Origin: Kineosporiaceae bacterium
GTDB taxonomy: Bacteria; Actinomycetota; Actinomycetes; Actinomycetales; Kineosporiaceae
Length of the DNA stretch: 64,000 nucleotides
Reading direction: 5' to 3'
Assembly: GCA_016794595.1 (NCBI GenBank)
Contig: JAEUJN010000018.1
Location: 1 to 64,000, forward strand
In this document: positions 8,488 to 16,732 of the stretch, piece after piece
Numbering within the stretch: position 1 is the stretch's first letter
How the letters are laid out: each line of letters opens with the position of its first letter
Notes under the pieces: model-generated
What the model was told of the DNA's origin: nothing
Databases searched by the model: none
Seen by the model: the letters and a program-made list of their open reading frames with translations, nothing else
Translations under genes and position numbers: made by a program

Positions 8488-8515
8488 GGCCGCATTCTGC
8501 CCTGAGCCCGGCCGT

Positions 8516-8563
8516 CAACCGGTCGAGCAACCAGTCGATCAACCGGTCGAGCAACCGGTCGTC
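8516..8563. repeat. 12-bp tandem repeat, four copies (CAACCGGTCGAG)
   Basis: Four 12-bp units, CAACCGGTCGAG with one to two differences in units 2 and 4, fill most of the gap between the chemoreceptor stop and the SDR start. Each unit contains or nearly contains the palindrome ACCGGT. Confidence 0.9.
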
Positions 8564-8569
8564 GACCGA

Positions 8570-10180
8570 TCAGCGGTGCTGCAGCTGGATCCCCGCGAGC
8601 AGGGACTGCAACTGGCTGCTCAGGGTCTCCAGCTCGGTGGCCGCCTGCTGGGCCTGGTGCACCCCGGTGCCGGTGCGGGTCGCGGCCTCGGCGACCTCGG
8701 CGATGTTCCCGGCGATCCCGCCGGCACCCTGGGCCGCCTGCGCCACGTTGCGCGACATCTCGTTCGTGGTGGCGGTCTGTTCCTCCACCGCACCGGCGAT
8801 GGTGGTCGAGTAGTCGCTCATCTTGCCGATCACGTCGGTGATCTTGCTGATCGCATCGACCGCCCGGGTGGCGTCCGCCTGCAGGACGCCGATCCGCTGG
8901 GAGATGTCGTCGGTGGCCCGGGCCGTCTGTTCCGCCAGGTCCTTGACCTCACTGGCGACCACGGCGAACCCCTTGCCGGCCTCGCCGGCCCGGGCGGCCT
9001 CGATGGTGGCGTTGAGCGAGAGAAGGTTGGTCTGCTCGGCGATCGCGGTGATCAGGTTGACCACGTTGCCGATCTCGGCCGAGGACCGGCCCAGTTCGGC
9101 CACGGTCTCACTCGCGGTGTGCGCCGCACCGACCGCCTCCTGGGAGACCCGAGCGGCCTCACCGGCGCTGGTGGCGATCTCGCGGATCGAGGCGCCCATC
9201 TGCTCGGCACCCGCAGCGACCGTCTGCACGTTCGTGCTCACCTGGTCGGCAGTGGTGGCGGCCAGGGCGGCCTGGTCGGAGACGGTCTGGGCCTGGCTGG
9301 ACATGTGCGTGTTGCTCCGGCTCAGCTCGCCCGAGGCCACGGACAGCGCGCGAGCGGTCCTGGCCACCCCGCCGACCACGCTGTCGAGTCGCTCCAGGGT
9401 GTGGTTGAGGTTGGTGGCGAGTACGCCGAACTCGTCCGCGCGCGCATACTCCATCCGCTGGGACAGGTCACCGTCGGCGGCTGCCTGCAGGACCTGGCTC
9501 GCCCGGCCCAGCGGACGGGTCGCCCCGCGCACGACCAGGGTGGCCAGGATCGCCGATGCCGCCACCATCAATCCCAGCAGGGACCACAGCAGGACGCCGG
9601 CGCGGGTGACCGTCGAGGCGAAACCCGTGCCCTCGACCAGCTGGGTCCGCGCCGCCTTCTCGGTCTCCCCGAGCAGGTTCTCGTAGGCCTTGCGCTGCTC
9701 CCGGCTGGTGCCCATGGCGGTCTTCAGCGCCGCCGCCGGGTCCGTGCGGTGCTGGGCGAACTCGGCCTCGACAGTGTCGGCCCAGGTGTGGATCCCGGTC
9801 GAGATCGCCTCCACCTTCGGGGCCTGCGCGGCGTCCGCGTGCGAGCGAGCCGAGGCCAGCGCCTCGTCGATGGCCTTGACCCGGTCCAGGGCCGAGGTGG
9901 CCAGCTTCTCGTCCCCGGTGAGCAGGTACCCGCGCTCGTCGTTGGCCATCGCCTTGGCCGACAGCGCGGCGTCCGACACGTCGGCGACGAAGGACGCCAA
10001 CTGGCCGACCTCGGCGTCCCGGGTCTCCTGGAGGTTGCCGAACTGGACCGTCGCCGTGACCACGCACGCCGCCGACAGCGCCAGCACCACGGCGTACCCA
10101 CCGATCAGGCGGGCCGCATAGGACAGCCCGGGCCGGGAGGAACCGCGGTCCGAGGGCGATGCATCGGCAGCGAGCTTCAT
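8570..10180 (-). CDS. Methyl-accepting chemotaxis protein
   Basis: A 536-residue transmembrane chemoreceptor. Transmembrane segment 1 is at about 26-46, followed by a ~145-residue extracytoplasmic helical (four-helix-bundle type) sensor, segment 2 at about 194-217, HAMP at about 218-270, and the signalling domain after 290. The CheA/CheW-binding hairpin tip ([20 protein letters not shown], 381-400) is canonical. No CheR/CheB-binding C-terminal pentapeptide is seen. ATG 10180 follows GGGAG. No other chemotaxis gene is nearby, so it is an orphan receptor; the ligand is unknown. Confidence 0.93.
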   Translation of the reverse strand: MKLAADASPSDRGSSRPGLSYAARLIGGYAVVLALSAACVVTATVQFGNLQETRDAEVGQLASFVADVSDAALSAKAMANDERGYLLTGDEKLATSALDRVKAIDEALASARSHADAAQAPKVEAISTGIHTWADTVEAEFAQHRTDPAAALKTAMGTSREQRKAYENLLGETEKAARTQLVEGTGFASTVTRAGVLLWSLLGLMVAASAILATLVVRGATRPLGRASQVLQAAADGDLSQRMEYARADEFGVLATNLNHTLERLDSVVGGVARTARALSVASGELSRSNTHMSSQAQTVSDQAALAATTADQVSTNVQTVAAGAEQMGASIREIATSAGEAARVSQEAVGAAHTASETVAELGRSSAEIGNVVNLITAIAEQTNLLSLNATIEAARAGEAGKGFAVVASEVKDLAEQTARATDDISQRIGVLQADATRAVDAISKITDVIGKMSDYSTTIAGAVEEQTATTNEMSRNVAQAAQGAGGIAGNIAEVAEAATRTGTGVHQAQQAATELETLSSQLQSLLAGIQLQHR

Positions 10181-10297
10181 GAGTGGTGACTCCCTGATCG
10201 GCTGGGGCACTGCGTGAGGCCTCGCAGGAGTACTCGGACGAGGCCGGGCCGGACGTGAGGGCCACGGGCAGTGGCGTCACCCGATCTGGTCAACGGC

Positions 10298-10303
10298 TAC
10301 GGT
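10298..10303 (+). promoter_or_regulatory. Probable -10 element, leaderless start
   Basis: TACGGT lies 6 nt before ATG 10310 and no Shine-Dalgarno is visible. The same hexamer precedes the zincin gene at 33893 by 7 nt. Confidence 0.5.
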
Positions 10304-10309
10304 CGGGCC

Positions 10310-10975
10310 ATGACCGACCGAACCCCGCTGTCCAGGCTCTATCGCGGCACACGAGAGCGGGTCAGCGCCCTGCTCGCCGAGGGCGTGGACGACACGCTGC
10401 CGGTTCCGGCGACGCCGGGCTGGACCGTGCACGACGTCGTCGCCCACCTGGCGGGCGTCGCCCAGGACGCCGTCGCCGGCCGGATCCCCACCCAGGGCCC
10501 CACGCCGGCGTGGACCTCGACGCACGTCGAGCGCGGCGCCGGCGTCCCGCTGGCCGAACTGCTCGAGCGCTGGGCGGACGCCGCGGCGGGCCTCGAGGCC
10601 GCGCTGGACGTCAGTCCCATGTGGCCACCCGTGATGGACGCCGCCAGCCACGAGTTCGACCTGCGCGGCGCGCTGGGCGACACCGGCGCCCGGGACAGCG
10701 ACGCCGTCGTGATCTGCTCCAAGGTCATCCTGACCGGGTTGCGACCACCGGCGCCGCTGCGCGTGATCACCGAGCACCACGACGTGCGGGTGGGTCCCGA
10801 CGTCCCCGACCAGGACCGCGTCCTGTTACGGACGACCTCCTTCGAGGCCTTCCGCTGGCGCTTCGGACGGCGAAGCCGGGACCAGTTGCTCGCCATGGAC
10901 TGGTCGGGCGACCCCGGGCCCTTCCTGCCACACCTGTGCGTCTTCGGCCCGGCCGACCACGACCTGGTCGAATAG
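10310..10975 (+). CDS. Maleylpyruvate isomerase family mycothiol-dependent protein
   Basis: A 221-residue DinB-like four-helix protein of the actinobacterial MDMPI/TIGR03083 type. The signature is PATPGWTVHDVVAHLAG near residues 33-49, including a metal-ligand His in the HLAG block; a second His lies in the ASHEFDLRGALG block. Members use mycothiol or bind metal, but most, including this one, have no assigned substrate. It converges with a universal stress gene and ends in a hairpin that fills the gap exactly. Confidence 0.8.
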   Translation: MTDRTPLSRLYRGTRERVSALLAEGVDDTLPVPATPGWTVHDVVAHLAGVAQDAVAGRIPTQGPTPAWTSTHVERGAGVPLAELLERWADAAAGLEAALDVSPMWPPVMDAASHEFDLRGALGDTGARDSDAVVICSKVILTGLRPPAPLRVITEHHDVRVGPDVPDQDRVLLRTTSFEAFRWRFGRRSRDQLLAMDWSGDPGPFLPHLCVFGPADHDLVE

Positions 10976-10976
10976 G

Positions 10977-10992
10977 CCCCGGCCGACCGGGG
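10977..10992. terminator. Bidirectional hairpin between convergent genes
   Basis: CCCCGG, loop CCGA, CCGGGG occupies the 17-bp gap between two convergent stops. There is no U-tract on either side. Confidence 0.6.
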
Positions 10993-11457
10993 TCAGTGCT
11001 CCTTGGGCCGCCGGACGATCACCACGGGGCAATGGGCGTGCGCCACCACCCGCTGGCTGACCGAACCGATCAGCGCCCCGACAAACCCGCCGTGCCCGTG
11101 AGAGCCGACCACCAACAGGTCGTCCGGGCCCGACATGTCGATCAGGGCAGTCGCCGGGTTGCCCTCCACCAGGTGGCGGTGGACTCGCTGGGCCTCCTCG
11201 GCCCCCAGGGCCTCCTCGACGGCCGCGTCCATGATCTTTCGTGCCTCGGTGGCGTAATCGCCGCCGGGGCTGACCATCCACACGTCGCCGTACCCGCCGG
11301 GGATCCACCACGCGGTCACCACGTGCAGTTCGGCGCCGCGCAGATCGGCTTCGTGGGCTCCCCAGCGCAGGGCGTCCAGGGAACGGTCCGAACCGTCCAG
11401 CCCGACGATCACGCGCCGGGTGACCTCATCAGCTGCGCTCCGACCAGTGGCGTTCAT
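10993..11457 (-). CDS. Universal stress protein, UspA family
   Basis: A 154-residue, single-domain UspA protein with an N-terminal VIVGLDGSDRS block. It keeps the nucleotide motif G-2x-G-9x-GS in VVGSHGHGGFVGALIGSVSQ, so it belongs to the ATP-binding subgroup, unlike the Usp gene at 2987. ATG 11457 follows GAGGAGGAGG. It lies 22 bp downstream of the carbohydrate kinase and may be the last gene of the metA-kinase-usp transcript. Confidence 0.92.
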   Translation of the reverse strand: MNATGRSAADEVTRRVIVGLDGSDRSLDALRWGAHEADLRGAELHVVTAWWIPGGYGDVWMVSPGGDYATEARKIMDAAVEEALGAEEAQRVHRHLVEGNPATALIDMSGPDDLLVVGSHGHGGFVGALIGSVSQRVVAHAHCPVVIVRRPKEH

Positions 11458-11479
11458 GGCCTCCTCCTCGTCGATGGCC

Positions 11480-13057
11480 TCAGCCTGGCACCTGCCCCGG
11501 CCCGCGCCCAGAGGCCAAGGCCACCAGCTCGGGCAGCCGGTGGCGCAGCTGCCGGTACACCTGCGCAGCGGCCGGATCCGGGCGAGTGGGCGCCCGGTCG
11601 CCGCGGGCGGCGCCGAGCACCCCCAGCGCCTCGGCCGGCGCCGTCGCGAGGCCGAGACCGAGCAGGCCCAGGGCGGCCGCACCGCGGGCGGTGCCGGCGG
11701 CGCCGTCCGTGATCGTGATCGGCCGGTCCAGCACGTCGGTCAGGATCGAGGCCCACACCGCCGAGCGGAACACCCCTCCGGTGGCGCGGATCTCGGTCAC
11801 CGGCCCGAGCGAGGCCACCCGCTCGGTCAGCGCGGCCACCTGCAACGCCACCGCCTCCACGGCCGCCCGTGCCAGGTGCCCCCGGCCGTGCCGGGCGGTG
11901 AGCCAGAGGACGGCGCCGCGCAGGTCCGGGTCCCACGCCGGCGCCCGTTCGGGAACCAGGAACGGCACCAGCAACAGCCCCTCGCTCCCGGGCGGCACGG
12001 CGGCAGCCGGGGCCAGCAGGGTCTCGTCGTCCTCGACGCCCAGCAGCCCGCCGAGCCAGCGCAGCACGGACCCCCCGTTGCTGATCGCCCCGCCGCCCAG
12101 CCAGGTCTGGCGGGTGAGTGCGTAGCAGAACAGCCCGCTGCGGGCGTGGCCACCGGCTTCGCTGCCGACCTCGCTCCGGGCCCCACCTGCGGCCTGGCCC
12201 GCGGTCCGGCCCGCGGCCCCTGGCGGCGGGACGACCACCCGGACGGCGCCGCTGGTCCCCAGGCTGATCCCCGCCACGCCAGGGGCGATCGCCGCCGTGC
12301 CCAGGCTGCCCAGCGGCCCGTCGCCGGCACCGAGCACCACGGGCAGTCCGGACGGCAGGCCGACCCGGTCGGCCGGGTCGCGGGCCAGCGGCAGGATGTC
12401 GGTGGTCTCGCGCACCGGGGGAAGGGTGCCCGGGTCGATCCCCGCCAGCTCGATGCTCGCCGCCGACCAGGTCCCGGTCGCCAGGTCGAGCAGCCCGCTC
12501 CCGGACGCCGTGGAGAGCTCCGTGGCCAGCACCCCGGTCAGCCGATAGATCACCCAGTCCTTCAGCCCCACCCAGTACCGTGCCCGGGCGAGCAGCTCCG
12601 GTTCGTTCCGGCCCAGCCAGATCAGCTTGACCAGCGGTGACATCGGGTGCACCGGGGTGCCGGAGCGTGCCAACAGGGTGGGCCCGAGCCCGTCCGCCAG
12701 CAGCTGCCCGGCCTCCTCCCCGGCGCGGGAGTCGGCCCAGGTGAGCAGCGGGGTGAGCGGTCGGCCGGCGCCGTCCAGCCCGATCAGGCCGTGCATCGCC
12801 GATCCCAGCGCCAGCGCGATCACCCGGGCATCCGCGGCCCGGCAGGCGGCGACGGTCTCGCCGAGAGCGTCCAGGACGGCCGTGCCCACCCGGTCGAGAT
12901 CCTGGACCGCCCACCGCGGCCGGGGGCTCGCCATCGGGTACTCGCGCTCTGCCAGGTGAAGCTCGGTGGGGTGGCCCAAGGCAAAGGCGGCGCACTTGAC
13001 CGCGGTCGTCCCGACGTCCACGCCGATGATCACCTCGGCCGTCCGGGACCCCGTCAC
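11480..13057 (-). CDS. FGGY carbohydrate kinase, gluconokinase-like
   Basis: A 525-residue, two-domain sugar kinase of the FGGY family. The N-terminal phosphate loop is DVGTTAVK (residues 14-21) and the C-terminal ATP domain carries ISLGTSGAVR and ATGGVFRS. The block SAMHGLIGLD followed by PLTPLLTWADSRA is most like FGGY gluconokinases; xylulokinase is the alternative. An Ala/Gly-rich insertion near residues 280-305 is unusual. It lies 15 bp after metA and 22 bp before a universal stress gene, on the same strand; a functional link to methionine synthesis is not obvious. Confidence 0.8.
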   Translation of the reverse strand: MTGSRTAEVIIGVDVGTTAVKCAAFALGHPTELHLAEREYPMASPRPRWAVQDLDRVGTAVLDALGETVAACRAADARVIALALGSAMHGLIGLDGAGRPLTPLLTWADSRAGEEAGQLLADGLGPTLLARSGTPVHPMSPLVKLIWLGRNEPELLARARYWVGLKDWVIYRLTGVLATELSTASGSGLLDLATGTWSAASIELAGIDPGTLPPVRETTDILPLARDPADRVGLPSGLPVVLGAGDGPLGSLGTAAIAPGVAGISLGTSGAVRVVVPPPGAAGRTAGQAAGGARSEVGSEAGGHARSGLFCYALTRQTWLGGGAISNGGSVLRWLGGLLGVEDDETLLAPAAAVPPGSEGLLLVPFLVPERAPAWDPDLRGAVLWLTARHGRGHLARAAVEAVALQVAALTERVASLGPVTEIRATGGVFRSAVWASILTDVLDRPITITDGAAGTARGAAALGLLGLGLATAPAEALGVLGAARGDRAPTRPDPAAAQVYRQLRHRLPELVALASGRGPGQVPG

Positions 13058-13072
13058 GCCGCTGGCCGTCGG

Positions 13073-14014
13073 CTAGTCGTCGTCGGAGGGCGGCTCGGCG
13101 GGGATCTCCTGCAGGTCGAACGGCGTGCGCTGGTAGACGCAGTAGTTGAGCCAGTTCGCGTAGAGCAGGAACGCGTGCGAGCGCCAGGTGACCATGGGGG
13201 GCCGGCTCGGGTCGTCGTCCGGGTAGTAGTTGCGCGGCACCTCGATCGGCAGGCCGCGGGCGACGTCCCGCTCGTACTCGGTGGCCAGGGTGTAGCGCTC
13301 GTACTCGGGGTGGCCGGTGACGTACAGCTGCCGACCGTCGGCGCTCGCGGCCAGGTACACCCCGGCCTCGGGCGAGACCGCCAGCAACTGGAGCCCGTCG
13401 ACCGCCTCGATGTCCGCCGCGCGGGTCTCGGTGTGCCGGGAGTGCGGCGCCGGGAAGACCTGGTCGAAGCCGGACAGGATGCGCGAGTGCGGGTCCAGCA
13501 CCTCGTGGTGGAAGACGCCGAACATCTTGTGGTCCAACGGGTACTTGGGGATGCCGTGTCTCCGGTACAGGCCCGCCTGGGCACCCCAGCACACGTGCAG
13601 GGTGGAGAACACGTTCTCCTCCGCCCAGTCCATCACCTCGCACAGTTCGGGCCAGTAGTCGACCTCTTCGAAGGGCAGTTGCTCGATCGGTGCCCCGGTG
13701 ATCACCAGGCCGTCGAACTTGCGGTGCCGGATGTCGTCGAAGGTGGCGTAGAAGGCATCCAGGTGTTCGCCGGCGGTGTTGCGCGAGTCGTGCGACTCCA
13801 TGTGCAGCAGGGTGATCTGCAGCTGGAGCGGGGTGTTGCCGAGCAGCCGCAGCAGCTGGGTCTCGGTGTCGATCTTCGTCGGCATGAGGTTGACGATCGC
13901 GATGTGCAGCGGCCGGATGTCCTGGTGCGTGGCCCGTCCCTCGGACATCACGAAGACGTTCTCGGACTCCAGCGTTCGTCGGGCAGGCAGGTCACGCGGG
14001 ATGGTGACGGGCAT
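13073..14014 (-). CDS. metAA: Homoserine O-acetyltransferase (MetA family, Glu111 type)
   Basis: A 313-residue MetA-family enzyme that acylates homoserine in methionine synthesis. The catalytic Cys142 ([10 protein letters not shown]), His235 and Glu237 (GHPEYE) fall at the same numbers as in E. coli MetA. Position 111, which decides acyl-CoA choice, is Glu ([16 protein letters not shown]); E. coli has Gly111 and uses succinyl-CoA, whereas Glu111 enzymes such as that of Bacillus cereus use acetyl-CoA. The product name therefore should be acetyltransferase although many pipelines write succinyltransferase. ATG follows GAGGAG. The kinase gene follows after 15 bp. Confidence 0.92.
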   Translation of the reverse strand: MPVTIPRDLPARRTLESENVFVMSEGRATHQDIRPLHIAIVNLMPTKIDTETQLLRLLGNTPLQLQITLLHMESHDSRNTAGEHLDAFYATFDDIRHRKFDGLVITGAPIEQLPFEEVDYWPELCEVMDWAEENVFSTLHVCWGAQAGLYRRHGIPKYPLDHKMFGVFHHEVLDPHSRILSGFDQVFPAPHSRHTETRAADIEAVDGLQLLAVSPEAGVYLAASADGRQLYVTGHPEYERYTLATEYERDVARGLPIEVPRNYYPDDDPSRPPMVTWRSHAFLLYANWLNYCVYQRTPFDLQEIPAEPPSDDD

Positions 14015-14087
14015 CGGGCGGAACTCCTCGGCGGGCAGGCCAGGACGGCAGGACCTCCATTGTGACCGCTGCCGTCGTTGACCGCCC

Positions 14088-15347
14088 CTACGGGGTGGTC
14101 GAGGGAGCCTGCGCCAGGTCCTGCGGCAACGGCTGGTCGGGGCAGGTCGCCAGGACGTCGGACATCACCGCGCGCTCCGCCTCGGTGACGTCCAGCCGGT
14201 AGTGGTACTTGAGCCCGATCTGGCGGGAGATGTACGTGCAGCGGTAGGCCACCGAGGACGGGATGTACCCCGTGGCATCGCGTGAGCGCTTCTTCTGGGT
14301 GGTCGAGGTCTGCACGGCCTGCAGGTTGCGGGCGTCGTCCAGGAAGTCGCGCCGCTGCTGATCGGTCCAGGCGTGGGCACCGCCCATCCAGGCATCGGCC
14401 AGCGGCACCACGAAGTCCAGGGCCACCGAACCGCTGAGCGAGCGCGCGGTGACCGTCCGCCCGACGTATCGATCGAGCAGCGTGCCCCCGGTGACGACGC
14501 AGCCGTCGGGCCCGCGGCGGACCTTGGTCAGATCGCGCGCCAGCACGTCGTTGCCGGTGTCGCAGCCGTTGCCGTCGGGGTCGCCCCAGCCGGTGCCGAA
14601 GGCAGACCGCACGTAGGGCGTGGTCGACTGGACGCCCCGGGTTGCCAGCGTGGCCAGGGCCGCCGTGGCGGTCTCCGGCGGAGCGGCCGGCCGGTCCGGG
14701 GCACTCGGGGACGGCGAGCCGGCGCCGGGGGAGATGACCTCGGGTGAGACCCCGGGTGAGACCGGTGAGGCCATCGGCGAGGAGGCCGCCGACGGCACCG
14801 CGGAGGCGGGCTGCGACCGGCTGGGCGCGCCGACCACCTGTCCGGTGGTGTTCGCCTCGGGTCGTGTCCCCACCCAGAAGGCCACCGCGCCCGAGCCCAC
14901 CAGGGCGGCTGCCGCAGCGCCGATGAGCACCGTCCGCCCGATGCGCGGGCGAGCGGGATCCTCGGCCGGGTGGGCGTCCTGCCCGAGCGGCCAGCCCGAG
15001 GGGGCCGGGGGCTCGGACGGCACCGGCAGCACCGGCAGATCAATGGTCGGGTGGGCAGCCTCGTCGGTGGCCGAGGGGGCCGGGGGCTCGGTTCTCTGCT
15101 GTGGCACCTGGGGTGCCGGGGACACGGCCACTGCCGCCGCCTGCGGGGCCGGGGTGGCCGAGCCGGCCGCCGTGTCCGCAGGGCCACCCGCGGGCGGCGC
15201 CGGTGTGGGTCGAACGGGGTCCAGCACCCAGAACTGCCAGTCCTCCGGCGGGGCGGGCCAGGCGGGGTCGGGAACCCAGTTGGGCGTGGGACGCCAACCC
15301 AGGGGCGGGGTCGGCCAGCCCGGGGGAGGGTTGAAGCGAGCGCCCAA
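14088..15347 (-). CDS. Membrane-anchored DUF1524-like protein, catalytic residues replaced
   Basis: About 419 residues. The N-terminus is a Trp/Pro-rich cytoplasmic repeat ([30 protein letters not shown]), then a Pro-rich linker, one transmembrane segment ([21 protein letters not shown]), a Ser/Pro-rich spacer and a C-terminal DUF1524 (HNH-type) domain with [18 protein letters not shown]. In active relatives the nuclease core reads DHVVPL and later NRSK; here it reads DFVVPL (Phe near 312) and TSTTQKK, so the expected His and Asn are missing. I choose TTG 15347, 7 nt after AGAGG, because it gives the family N-terminus; no ATG or GTG in frame fits better. Confidence 0.7.
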   Translation of the reverse strand: MGARFNPPPGWPTPPLGWRPTPNWVPDPAWPAPPEDWQFWVLDPVRPTPAPPAGGPADTAAGSATPAPQAAAVAVSPAPQVPQQRTEPPAPSATDEAAHPTIDLPVLPVPSEPPAPSGWPLGQDAHPAEDPARPRIGRTVLIGAAAAALVGSGAVAFWVGTRPEANTTGQVVGAPSRSQPASAVPSAASSPMASPVSPGVSPEVISPGAGSPSPSAPDRPAAPPETATAALATLATRGVQSTTPYVRSAFGTGWGDPDGNGCDTGNDVLARDLTKVRRGPDGCVVTGGTLLDRYVGRTVTARSLSGSVALDFVVPLADAWMGGAHAWTDQQRRDFLDDARNLQAVQTSTTQKKRSRDATGYIPSSVAYRCTYISRQIGLKYHYRLDVTEAERAVMSDVLATCPDQPLPQDLAQAPSTTP

Positions 15348-15541
15348 TCCAGATCCTCTGCGCGTGGGGTGACATGGCCAGGGTTCGCCCTCATCCTCTC
15401 GCCTGTCCCCCGGAACCCGGCAACCTGTCCGGCTCCCCCGAACGACCCAAAAGAGAGTCCTCCCAATGGGTCTGGCTGTCCGGATCACGGCCGTGTGTCC
15501 GGATTCACCGGTGCGGCGGGTGCCCGTGGCAGGCTGGTCAC

Positions 15542-16693
15542 ATGACGAGGGTGTCCCTGCGTGGCCGTGTGGAGCCGTTCCACGTGATGGAGGTGCTCAA
15601 GGCTGCTGCCGAGCGGTCGGTGAGCCATGGGGACGTGATCATCTTGTGCGCCGGGCAACCCTCGACCCCGGCTCCCCGGCCGGTCCTGCGCGCCGCCGAG
15701 CGCGCGCTACGGTCCCAGGTTCTCGGCTACACCGAGGCCACCGGCATCGCCCCGCTGCGCGAGGCGATCGCCGCGCACCACCTGCGGTGGTACGACGTGC
15801 CGGTCGAACCGGAGGACGTCGTGGTGACCACCGGCTCCTCCTCCGCCTTCACCGCGGTGTTCCTGGCCGCCTTCGACGCCGGGGACGTGGTCGCCATGAC
15901 CCGGCCGGGATACCCCGCCTACCGGAACACGTTGCAGGCCCTGGGCTGCCGCGTCCTGGAGCTCGACTGCTCCGACGACACCCGCTTCCAGCCCACCGTG
16001 GCCATGCTCGACGCCCTGGACGAACCTCCGGCGGGGTTGATCATGGCCAGCCCGGCGAACCCCACCGGGACGATCATCGACCCGGCGGAGCTGGCGGCCA
16101 TCGCTCGTTGGTGCCAGGCCCATGACACCCTGCTGATCAGCGACGAGATCTACCACGGGGTCTCCTACGGTCGCCGGTGCGCCAGTGCCTGGCAGACCAG
16201 CCGGGAGTCGGTGGTGGTCGGCTCGTTCAGCAAGTACTTCTCGATGACCGGGTGGCGCGTCGGCTGGTTGCTGCTGCCGCCGGCGCTGCGCCGTCCGGTG
16301 GAGCTGCTGGTCGGCAACCTGAACATCTGCCCCCCGGCGGTCTCCCAGGTGGCCGCGGTGGCCGCCTTCGACCCGGAGTCCGCGGCCGAGCTCGACGGCC
16401 ATGTGGCTCGGTACGCGGCCAACCGGGCGCTGCTGCTGGAGGCGCTGCCCGGGATCGGGATCGCTCACCTGGCACCCCCGGACGGCGCGTTCTACGCCTA
16501 CGGCGACATCTCGCACCTGACGTCGGACTCGACGGCCTGGTGCGCGCAGGTCCTGGCGGCCACCGGCGTGGCCCTGACCCCGGGGGTGGACTTCGACCCG
16601 GTTGCCGGCCGGCGGTTCATGCGGCTGAGCTTTGCCGGCTCCACCGCCGAGCTCGAGCAGGCCCTGAAGCGACTCGAGGCCTGGTTGCGCTGA
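15542..16693 (+). CDS. Pyridoxal-phosphate aminotransferase, class I/II
   Basis: A 383-residue fold-type I aminotransferase. PLP-binding residues are visible: PANPTG at 171-176, Asp201 and Tyr204 in SDEIYHG, and the Schiff-base Lys231 in SFSKYFSMTGWR. The C-terminal carboxylate-binding Arg is in RFMRLSF. It resembles aspartate/aromatic aminotransferases; the amino donor cannot be read from sequence. ATG 15542 is preceded by CAGGCT at 6 nt and no ribosome site, so it may be leaderless. It converges with a SulP transporter across a hairpin. Confidence 0.88.
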   Translation: MTRVSLRGRVEPFHVMEVLKAAAERSVSHGDVIILCAGQPSTPAPRPVLRAAERALRSQVLGYTEATGIAPLREAIAAHHLRWYDVPVEPEDVVVTTGSSSAFTAVFLAAFDAGDVVAMTRPGYPAYRNTLQALGCRVLELDCSDDTRFQPTVAMLDALDEPPAGLIMASPANPTGTIIDPAELAAIARWCQAHDTLLISDEIYHGVSYGRRCASAWQTSRESVVVGSFSKYFSMTGWRVGWLLLPPALRRPVELLVGNLNICPPAVSQVAAVAAFDPESAAELDGHVARYAANRALLLEALPGIGIAHLAPPDGAFYAYGDISHLTSDSTAWCAQVLAATGVALTPGVDFDPVAGRRFMRLSFAGSTAELEQALKRLEAWLR

Positions 16694-16727
16694 GGGCCGT
16701 CCCCGGGTCAGACCTGGGGCGCGGCCC
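16694..16727. terminator. Hairpin between convergent aminotransferase and SulP genes
   Basis: Outer stem GGGCCG/CGGCCC encloses an inner stem CCCCGG/CTGGGG. It starts immediately after the aminotransferase stop. No U-tract, as usual in high-GC genomes. Confidence 0.5.
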
Positions 16728-16732
16728 AGCGG

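Noticed and set aside
8240-10189. A 649-codon open frame on the plus strand across the chemoreceptor gene
   Set aside because: It is antisense to a clear methyl-accepting chemotaxis protein; its Gly/Arg/Leu-rich translation shows no domain and arises from high GC content. Similar shadows at 4068-5528, 34205-36103 and 36826-38832 were rejected for the same reason.
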